Part shown: in pieces, positions 56,396 through 64,000 of the stretch
How the letters are laid out: each line of letters starts with the position of its first letter
Numbering within the stretch: the first letter of the stretch is position 1
Assembly: GCA_030704615.1 (NCBI GenBank)
Contig: CM060731.1
Coordinates: 43,400,001-43,464,000, forward strand
Origin: Takakia lepidozioides
Lineage: Eukaryota > Streptophyta > Takakiopsida > Takakiales > Takakiaceae
DNA length: 64,000 nt
Direction of reading: 5' to 3'
Position numbers and translations under genes: made by a program
The notes under the pieces: generated by a model
The model's input: the letters and a program-made list of their open reading frames with translations, nothing else
Databases searched by the model: none
What the model was told of the DNA's origin: nothing

Positions 56396-57451
56396 GTGCG
56401 GTTTAGGCCACCTTCATCTTCAGTGTCTTTTGAGGAAGGTTCAGACTCAGAGTTAGGAGGATTCTCGCTGAGGGTGCAAGCCATTTCCGTACCATTGTTG
56501 TGGGACACGATGGAGGAGATGTATGGAGCTACCAAGGGGCCACGTAGGTACTCTGGAGCTGTGGGCACCATCGAGCTTAATGAGTTCATACAAGAGTTTG
56601 ATAGTTGGTGTGATTTGCAGCAGATGCGCAATCCACAACTGTTTACGCTTTTTATGGCATGGAAGGGGCTGTTTCAGCACCTTGAGGGGCCGCCCATGGA
56701 TGACTTCCATGAGTTTAGGCGGGGACATGAGGTGGAGATTGAGGAATGGCGGGTGTATTGGTCACCTGACTATGTCTCCATCACTAGAGGCACAAGGGCA
56801 GTGGTGACACCGGCAGCTACACCGGCAGCTTCTGCAAGCAGCAGTGGGACGTCAAGTGGAACAGAAGCTGGGAAGTCCACCCAAGCTCTTGCTGCAGCAC
56901 CAACACTCGTGCCTGCCTTTAACCCAGTTGTGGAGTTCTTTGAGGAGTTAAGGAGAAACTACCAAGGGATAAGGACAAAGAAGTTGCGGAGCTTGCAAGA
57001 GTTCCAACGAAGGTCTACTGAGAGTTTGAGGGAGGCTTACACTCGCACGAGGCGCTTGATAAATGTAACCCAAGGGGTTACGGAAGCTCAAGCAGTCCAA
57101 TTCTGGTATGGAATATTGGACAAGGAGCTGAGGAGAAGGGTGCGGGATGCAACTCTCCTACAAGTGGCCCAACCCACCTTAGCAAACGTGTTTTTGCTGG
57201 CAGAGCGGATAAAGCTCAATATGGTGGAGGAGCGAGTGGTCATGGTGGGGTTTGGTAAGGAGACACAATGAAGTGGGGCTCCTAGCCAACAACAACCACT
57301 ACCCCAACGTGCTCAAGACAACAAGGGGACTCAGGCGAAGCCCAGGGAAGGACAGAGAGGATCTCAATTGCAGAGGTCACTTCCTTCATTCTCAGGCCAA
57401 CAACAGTCGGGAGTGACATGTTGGGATTGTGGAGGACCCCATGTTAAGAGA
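56396..57451 (+). pseudogene. gag: Gag of a further gypsy element, cut by E2 in the zinc knuckle
   Basis: The gag core is clear (FIQEFDSWCDLQQM, LFTLFMAWKGLFQHL, SLREAYTRTRRLINVTQGVTEAQAVQFW, LANVFLLAERIKLN). A TGA at 57269-57271 interrupts it; the same frame continues through a Gln-rich tail to CWDCGGPHVKR, the first part of a CCHC knuckle, at 57418-57450, where E2 begins. The start is uncertain: the listed frame opens at a GTG; a frame change just upstream of 56396 is possible. Different family from A/B. Confidence 0.75.
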
Positions 57452-57560
57452 GGGGGCTGCTATTTCATGAGCGGCATGAGCATGAGCGGGAAAAAAAAAA
57501 ACATGAGTAGACCATTGTGAGTCCACGGAAATAGGGTTAGGAGGCACGGAAATAGGGTCA
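57452..57560. repeat. E2 terminal region
   Basis: GGGGGCTGCTATTTC, three (C)ATGAGC words, an A11 run, then two CGGAAATAGGGT repeats at 57518-57565. It matches the E1 end in design but with degraded GTGAGCC words. Confidence 0.7.
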
Positions 57561-57657
57561 TGTGAAGTTGGAATGTGGCACCAGTGGACTTGAAATGCAA
57601 CATTTTATTGCAAATTTTGTGGCAAGCCACGTCTATACAAGTGTGTTCTAACTGTCA

Positions 57658-58131
57658 TAGCCGGAATGGGCACTACTCTCCTACACCCTCCGAGGAACTT
57701 GCCCCACCTTCTTCCTCATCCCCCCCATCCCCCTCATCCTCCGAGCTCTGTGATGCATCAGTTCCACTGTGCCTCTCAAAAATCCTGTCCTCTCCTTGGG
57801 GGACTGTCCACCTCACCTCCTGGGAATCTTCTGCATCTTCTCCCCCACTTTCCTCAGCAGAATCCAAGACAAATCTACGAGCCCGACGGGCTCTAATAGC
57901 TGCTGCCTCCTCCCTCATCTTCATTTTTTTGAGGCTTGCCTCGTCTAAAATCTGCTGTACACGACTAGGTTCGGAACACCTCCTAATGGACACCGAAGCA
58001 AGCCGGGCAGCATAAGTAGGAAGGATGTACTCCCTTTCTGGACTAGGCATGAAAATCCCCCTGGCAAAAAAATGCACGTTCCTCCTACCCATGAACTCCG
58101 GTGTAGACGTCCCTCCGGCAGTACTTGGCAT
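57658..58131 (-). CDS. Conserved 3' exon or small ORF of E2
   Basis: An open frame of about 150 codons after an acceptor-like CTGTAG at 58132, beginning MPSTAGGTSTPEF. It has a conserved segment shared with E1 29643-29890 (GIFMPSPEREYILPTYAARLA), then an Arg/Glu-rich helix and a long Asp/Glu/Ser acidic tail. Position directly downstream of the methyltransferase stop (58306). Last exon of an alternative transcript or separate gene; function unknown. The acidic tail parallels the DIDCDDCD tail in E1. Confidence 0.5.
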
Positions 58132-58305
58132 CCTACAGTAAGATCAAATCCACTTCAAGAATGTCAATACCAGCACAACCAGAAAGGGTTTTCAATGAAA
58201 TAAGAGAGCGGAGGGAGGTGCCTCACAAAATCTGGAGGCAACTTACAATGCCACCACTCACTCGTAAACCGGGGGCTCCTCGGCCTCAATCCCAACTTCC
58301 TCCCC

Positions 58306-61300
58306 CTACTCCTTCTCGGATTTTTCCTCATCCTCCGAGGATGCGTCTTCCTCTTTCGGCAGACGTTCAGCCGCTGCAAGTTCCGAGTTGTGGAGGGCAG
58401 TATCTGGCTCGAAGGCGAACACATGCCTGTCGGACAACGTCCCTGCCCACATTGAAGCACCTAAGGAACAAAGCGGGCGGTTAATAGCTTGCGGCATGCA
58501 ATTGCAATCGGGCCAGGGGACAAACTGATCACGTGAAGGCTTACCCGTGCCGCATGTGAGGTCCAGAATCCGCCCTTGGACATCCGAGCACGTCTCCATG
58601 AGGGTTTGGATGAAAGCAGGGCTCCGGGTCCGGCTGTACCGCCACGGTTTGCCTGTCTTTGTGTCCTTTGGCATACTGGAGTGGGGCACATAGTTGTAGA
58701 GGACATCGTAGGTTACAGGGTCCACAACGGCATCAACAAGACGACCGTTGTTGCGGAATTTGAACATAGACCCTCTCTTCACAAAGCAATATGCCTCAAA
58801 CACCAATGTCTGCACATCCAACAAAGAAGGGATCAACTCCAGGGTCTACTTAACATACATCACAATATGAAGTGAATGCAATAGATTGATAACTTACACT
58901 TTGGCCCTCTGTTCGCAACCCCTGTGTACTGATGCAGAACCATTTTCTGAGGAGGACCGGGGTGACACTTTTGGGTGTCCACCTTGCCACCGCATTCTCT
59001 GTGGTCTTCCCTCTCGTGGCAAGGACAACCACACATCCACCGTCATCCAGAAGCATCCCCGCCAGCCCAAACCCGGCTTTCTAGTAGTCCTCAGTAAACC
59101 TGTTCCAGGTGGGCACACCATCCAGACCCTCCAGCAGCTCCCCATCTGGAATGTCGAGGAGAATCATGTCGCAAGCTCTCTCCACCTCAACCCCCCCCCC
59201 GAGTGCTCTTGCAATTTGTGCTCACAGCCGTGAAGAATTCCATCATGGCTTCAAAACCAGGGGTGTCTTTAGGCTCTGTACCGCCAGCCCTCTTCTTGGC
59301 TTTCCCCTTCTGCTCCGCCAGAGACTTGCTGTGTGCCACCTTCTTCGCCCTGGCAGCGAGAGCGTCAAGGAAGCTCTCATTGACGCATTGGATGATGGTT
59401 GGAGGTTCTAGCTTTGGCCTGTGCGTAAACGTCACCGCCGAATACCGCCGTGTAGGCTCGCCCTCAAATGCCAACTTCTTGGCAGAGCCAGTCCCACTCC
59501 GAACTGACTTGGGAACCCGGACGACCGGTGACTGGGTAGGAGCAATAGCAGTTGCAGGACCTTGAACAAAGTCGTCGTCCGAGTCACTCTCTTGGGTCCC
59601 CTCCTGCGCCTCCTCCGATGCCCCGATGGTTTTCTTCTTTTTGGGTGTTACTGCACTCACCTGTTTCCTTGTCCTTTTCCTTTGGCCTTTACTCTTCTCA
59701 TGCAATTTCTCCTGAATTCTTGCCTGAGCAAGCTCTGCCGCTTTCCTGGAGTTCGCAAGCGCTTTTGCCTCTTTTGCACCCAACGGAGGCAGCGGAGCCC
59801 GGTTTCGTCGGAATTCAACATCCAGCTTCAATTGAAACTTGGATGGGTCGAGCGAGCCGGGCGGAAGGTCCACATACCAAGGGCAATCACGCAAATGTTC
59901 CAGATGCCACTCCTTCACAATATCGTCAGTGTACATGGAGTCAGCCCCAGGGTTCCTCCATGCCAGGAAGAACGGTGGCTCGAAAGACAGATGACCTTTC
60001 TCCAAAAGGGAGAACTTGCAGTACCTGCATTCATGAAAAACACAATGAGGTCCCTGAAATGCATATTCGGCACCATTTTCCCAGGTTGGGGCGGATGTGA
60101 GTGGGCCTAGAAATGGAAAAATGGCGCCGAATTTTGGTTTTCGGTGACTGCCACCCTAGGGACTTAGCCATCTTGGGAGCCCTGAACTGGAAATTCGGCG
60201 CCATTTTTCCCGGTTTGGCCCGAAGATGGCTGAGTCCCAGAACCGCAATAGGGCCTAGAACTGGAAAAATGGCACCGAATTTCCAGTTCAGGGCCAGCCA
60301 CCCTAGGGACTTAGCCCGAAAATGGCTAAATCCCTGAACGGCAATAGGGCCTGGAACTGGAAAATGGCGCCGAATTTCCAGTTCGGGGCCAGCCAGTCTA
60401 GGGACTTAGCCCGAAAATGGCTAAGTCCCTGAACGGCAATAGGGCCTAGAACTGGAAAATGGCGCCGAATTTCCACTTCGGGGCCACCCTAGGGACTTCG
60501 CCCGAAAATGGCTAAGTCCCTGAACGGCAATAGGGCCTGGAAGAGGAAAATGGCGCCGAATTTCCAGTTCCGGGCCAGCCAGTCTAGGGACTTAGCCCGA
60601 AAATGGCCAAGTCCCTGAACGGCAATAGGGCCTAGAACAGGAAAATGGCGCCGAATTTCCAGTTCCGGGCCAGCCAGTCTAGGGACTTAGCCCGAAAATG
60701 GCCAAGTCCCTGAACGGCAATAGGGCCTAGAACTGGAATATGGCGCCGAATTTCCAGTTCAGGGCCAGGCAGTCTAGGGACTTAGCCATTTTCGGAGCCC
60801 TGACTGGAAATTCGGCGCCATTTTCCCTAATACCACATGAGGCCTCTAACATCCTGAAATGCAAGGACTTGAAAGAAAGGCAGCGCGTATGTACCTGTAC
60901 AGAAGGCGCATTGCTGCTTTGTCCGCGTTCGGCTGGTCGGTGAACTCGTGGCTCCGGCGAGCATCTGCTATCTCCCGAAAGAATAGGTTGGTTTTGTAGA
61001 GCAGAAAGTACCTCGTCACATAGTCACGTAGGCTCTCTGCTGCAGGAGATATCTCCATCTTGAACTGATGTGCTTGTGTGTCCAGCTGCTCTTGCGCATT
61101 CATCGTCACCTGTGGAGATTCTCCATCAGATCGCTTTCCTGAAAAAATACAATGAATCCACCCCCTACTAGAGTAGAAGCCCCAAACGAAGCGTGGGGAA
61201 GTACCTGAAACCACCATGTCATGCGGTTCATCCACATGTCGAATGTGGGGTCAGAGAGTTTGTCCGGTTTGGGGAAGCTCCACATGTCCCTGGTACTTTG

Positions 61301-63410
61301 GGAACCATTCCAGATTTGGAGCCACCGGGTCTGTCCAACCACCCAGCATATTCGTAAGCGCCAAACACCACAAAAAGGAGTTGTTGCCACCACAATTTGG
61401 TTAAGAATGTATCACCTTTTCTGTTGCATCCACACAGGATGTGGCTAGACAATGGAGCTTCTCCAATGTCATCGTGGGCTTCAGAGCGCGAGAGTAGTGC
61501 TTCCCCACCTCCACCAGAAAGTCGGCACCAAGGGCGGGATCAGCTATGGCCACGTACTTTACCATCCGCGACTTGTACTTAATGCGGGCCCTCACCTCCG
61601 TAGCTTTGACATACGATTCGAGTGTCGGGAGGGTTGGATTCTTCTCCTCTGACTCCATGTAGAACCTCCGCGCATGTGCCAAATCCTGCTGTATTTTCGT
61701 CTGTCAAGAATGCGCACATAAGATTAGAGATCTTGCTCAACACAATTTCTTCTATTGGGGGAGGAGATTAGAAATCACGGTGAAGACCTTTTCTTCTATT
61801 GGGGGAGGAGAGACAGATTAGCTCAACAAAACTGTCAGGAGCTTTACCCGAAATATGTAGTCCACCATGGCGTCGACGCTCAGCCTATACCAGGTTCTGT
61901 CTGCCTTTGCCTCCGTCTTGCGCAGGAGGTCGGCACTGAGGGAATTGGCAAACTCTTGCACCCCCTGCTTCCCGACATCCTTCACTCGGAAGAGCATATG
62001 GGACAAGTTGGTGGCAATGAAGGCATTCTCAGTCACCCTGCAGTGCCACATTTCCATCAAACAATACTGAAATGGGAATTTTCATCATATATGAGGATTC
62101 GCAATGAAATGACTTCCAAATTCAAAGTCCAAAAGCGAGAGGCGTTGTAACTTACGAGTTGATGTCCGCCATTGCAGCTTTGAGAAGACTGCGATCTTTG
62201 GGCCCCGCAACCTTCAGCACAACACAATCCACGGCGAAATGCCAATCGAGGTCGTTGGGGTGGGCTTGGGCAATGTGCTCCATCCATGCCAGGAGGCGAT
62301 GATTGCCGTCCCACACGTAGAACATCTTACCGGACAAGTGCTGGAAAAGAGGATCACTAGCAATCGATCTCTCGAACTCCTCATTTCGCGTTTGCCAATG
62401 GGGACCCCATTTGTCCACCTCATCGAAAGTGTGGGCACGGGAAGCTCCGTGGTCGTTCTCAATGGAAACGTAAAATGCGGCAGACCCCATTCGATATCCA
62501 TCCCGGAAAGAGAATTTCAGCTTGTCGATATCGCCTGGGAGGGCAGGTCTCACCACCTGCAATGACACCAAGCGGCAAAGGGGAATTCGAAGCTTGGCCG
62601 GGTACACCATGCCCCCCAGCACCCTGCCAATGTTGCTGTGGGTTGCCTCCAACATCTTGGCAGCGGCCAACTTCATATCCGCCTCAGACATGACGTCTGC
62701 TGCAGAGGGGTTTTCCGGCAGCCCACCAGGACCGCCAAATCCAGCCTGTATGCTCCGGGTTTGGGGCCTGGGGATGTCCGGGAGGATGTCATCCTGGTCA
62801 GAAAGCTCCATGTCGTCCTCCTCAACAGGGTCAGCCACCTGCGAAACCACCTCTAGCACTCTCCCCGTCTCTACTGCCCTCTCCCTGGCTTCACCTCGAA
62901 CTTGCACAATCCGTGCTCTTTCTGATGTTCTTTCCTCTCCTCCACTCTCCACCGTATGGGTAATTGCAGGGGCTGCTCTTGCCCGCGATGGTCTAACCGG
63001 TGTGTTACTGCCTCTCTGTGGTGTCTTGGAGGGATCCACCGTCTCTGTGAGTCCCTCGCTTACATTGGCATCTGTCATTTGGGCACCCCTGGCCTCTTCA
63101 GTGGCCTTTTCTCTTTCCTCCTGGCTAGCATTCTGTCTCGTCTGTTCTTTTGCCCTCTCTTTTGCCCTCTCACAAGCTTTCTGTTTCTTACTAGGGCTAG
63201 CAGCAGGGGAGCCCTCCAGGACGACCACCTTTGATTGAGGCGAACTGACACCCTCGCGCGCACTGCTCACTCCCCCTCCGCAGCCCGTGACGGCTCTCTC
63301 GCCGGGGATTGCATGTGCTTAGCTTTCTTCTTTTTCTTTGCGTGGGCGGGCCCTACTGCATGTGCATCAACAACCTCCATTGCCGGATCTGCTGTCCTCA
63401 CGCCCTTCAC
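58306..63410 (-). pseudogene. ParB-like/beta-class amino-methyltransferase fusion gene (E2 copy)
   Basis: Exons by eye: about 63270-62156 (coding probably extends to about 63400 with a one-base slip in a C-run at 63272-63276), 62037-61848, 61700-61416, 61330-61205, 61109-60895, 60024 to about 59190, about 59175-58898, 58809-58545, 58460-58306. Exon 1 has a long charged N-terminus and KMFYVWDGNHRLLAWM; then RWLQIWN, a Lys-rich linker, DMILLDIPDG in the motif IV place, RSPAFIQTLME, RILDLTCGTGAS and HVFAFEPDTAL. Phases agree across the introns I could check. One TAG interrupts the exon after DIPDG (58...59.09 kb region, where E1 has a Trp), so this copy is probably inactive. Exon 3 of E1 is split here into two. 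Confidence 0.78.
60100..60835. repeat. Minisatellite inside an intron of the E2 methyltransferase gene
   Basis: About eight to nine tandem units of roughly 80 bp built from GGAAAATGGCGCCGAATTTC, CAGTTC, GGGACTTAGCC and CGAAAATGGCTAAGTCCCTG. Parts are inverted repeats of each other (GGGACTTAGCC and GGCTAAGTCCC; GAAATTCGGCGCCA), so each unit can fold. E1 and E0 have only a short intron here. Confidence 0.85.
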
Positions 63411-64000
63411 CTGCCATGCCGCCTGCACCAACCTCCCCAATGCCTATTATGTCGTACTCTCGTTGCAAGTCCTCCCGTCCACCAACAAAAGGTTTAAGTT
63501 TGCCCTCTCGCCCCAAGTTGGGCGATTCAAACATGCGACGAGTTGGAGCTGTCGATGATACCACCAGCGTGCCGGGCTCGTCGTCACTCTGTCATTCCCA
63601 AAAATCGTGAGAACCAACATCGGTGCAAAAACCAGCATCGCAACGAGCAGCGCAACCACCATAGCAACAATCGTGTAACAAAAATGAAAACATAACAAGT
63701 TTAGGAAGTATGGAGAGCCATGCAACAACAATGAAAACAAATGCAACCATTGCCTGAGAATGACATGCACAAGCAGCCTTCTCCAGAGCTGCCGGATTTG
63801 CACACGCATTGCAAACAATCTAAGGTTCACTCAACTATCTAAGGTTCACTCATCCAGCGAAGCCAGGATGAAGATGCAAAAACAAAGCGAGGCAACAAAG
63901 CGAAAGCGAAAGCGAAAGCAAAAAAGAAATCGAACAAAGCGAAAGCAGAAGTGGCTTGCCTGAGAGTACTCGGCTTCAGTTGGCGCGGGTTGTGAGCAAG
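63411..64000. other. E2 upstream region
   Basis: Upstream of the E2 ParB-methyltransferase gene. It includes an A-rich CGAAAGCGAAAGC repeat at 63895-63940. A hydrophilic minus-strand frame at 63367-63564 may be an additional 5' exon. No palindromic satellite is seen before the window ends. Confidence 0.4.

Larger units (their letters stand above)
57452..64000. mobile_element. E2: divergent third member of the Mutator-like family (runs off the window)
   Basis: Begins GGGGGCTGCTATTTC, close to the E0/E1 end GGGGGGTGCTATTCC, followed by (A)TGAGC words and two CGGAAATAGG repeats. It holds a minus-strand ParB-methyltransferase gene in the same place and direction relative to this end as in E1. 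At the protein level it is clearly diverged (roughly half the residues differ in the best blocks). Transposase, satellite and the other end lie beyond 64000. The nine bases before the start (GTTAAGAGA) are the predicted target duplication. Confidence 0.82.

Noticed and set aside
63447-63830. Membrane protein gene at the right window edge
   Set aside because: Leu/Val-rich translation on the minus strand of low-complexity upstream DNA; no counterpart upstream of the E1 gene.

Overview
The window reads as nuclear DNA of a green-lineage eukaryote (plant or streptophyte alga; a large, transposon-rich charophyte-type genome would fit, but the species cannot be fixed from sequence). It holds Ty3/gypsy LTR retrotransposons, GT-AG introns, 9-bp target duplications of Mutator type and no convincing host gene, rRNA, tRNA or prokaryotic operon. 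Essentially all of it is transposons inside transposons.

Layout. 1-2788: 5' part of a gypsy element (element A, minus strand). 2789-4975: decayed gag-protease of a second gypsy family (element C, minus), cut by A. 4975-6612: RT/RNase H remnant of a third family and non-coding DNA. 6613-54015: a structurally complete gypsy element (element B, same family as A) with 5-bp target duplication GTTTA and LTRs differing by only about 1 percent by eye. B is inflated to 47 kb because a Mutator-like element (E0, 12194-46281, 9-bp duplication GAGAGGTCT) sits in its reverse transcriptase gene. A second copy of the same DNA transposon (E1, 29240-44575, 9-bp duplication GCATTTGAT) sits inside E0 in opposite orientation, which makes the huge inverted repeat. 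54016-57451: non-coding and minisatellite DNA, then the gag gene of another gypsy element. 57452-64000: a divergent third member (E2) of the same DNA transposon family, inserted in that gag gene's zinc knuckle and running off the window.

The exciting part is the DNA transposon family (E0/E1/E2). E0 and E1 carry (i) a MULE-type transposase with a C-terminal SWIM zinc finger; (ii) a multi-exon gene, also present in E2, that joins a ParB/Srx-like motif (WDGNHRLLAW) to a beta-class amino-methyltransferase-like domain in which the usual catalytic DPPY position reads DIPDG in every copy; and (iii), between the two divergent genes, a satellite of about 116-bp units, each with a near-perfect 17-bp inverted repeat around a GCAA centre (roughly 75 units in E0, 45 in E1). 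A ParB-like protein beside an array of palindromes invites the hypothesis of a self-recognition or anti-silencing module: the element encodes both a DNA-binding, methyltransferase-like protein and its own array of sites.

No copy is clearly intact. E0 and E1 transposases have different frameshifts; the E0 ParB-methyltransferase gene is frameshifted and split by E1; E1's copy has a short deletion at the start of exon 3; E2's has one in-frame TAG. All coordinates, splice sites and counts below were read by eye.
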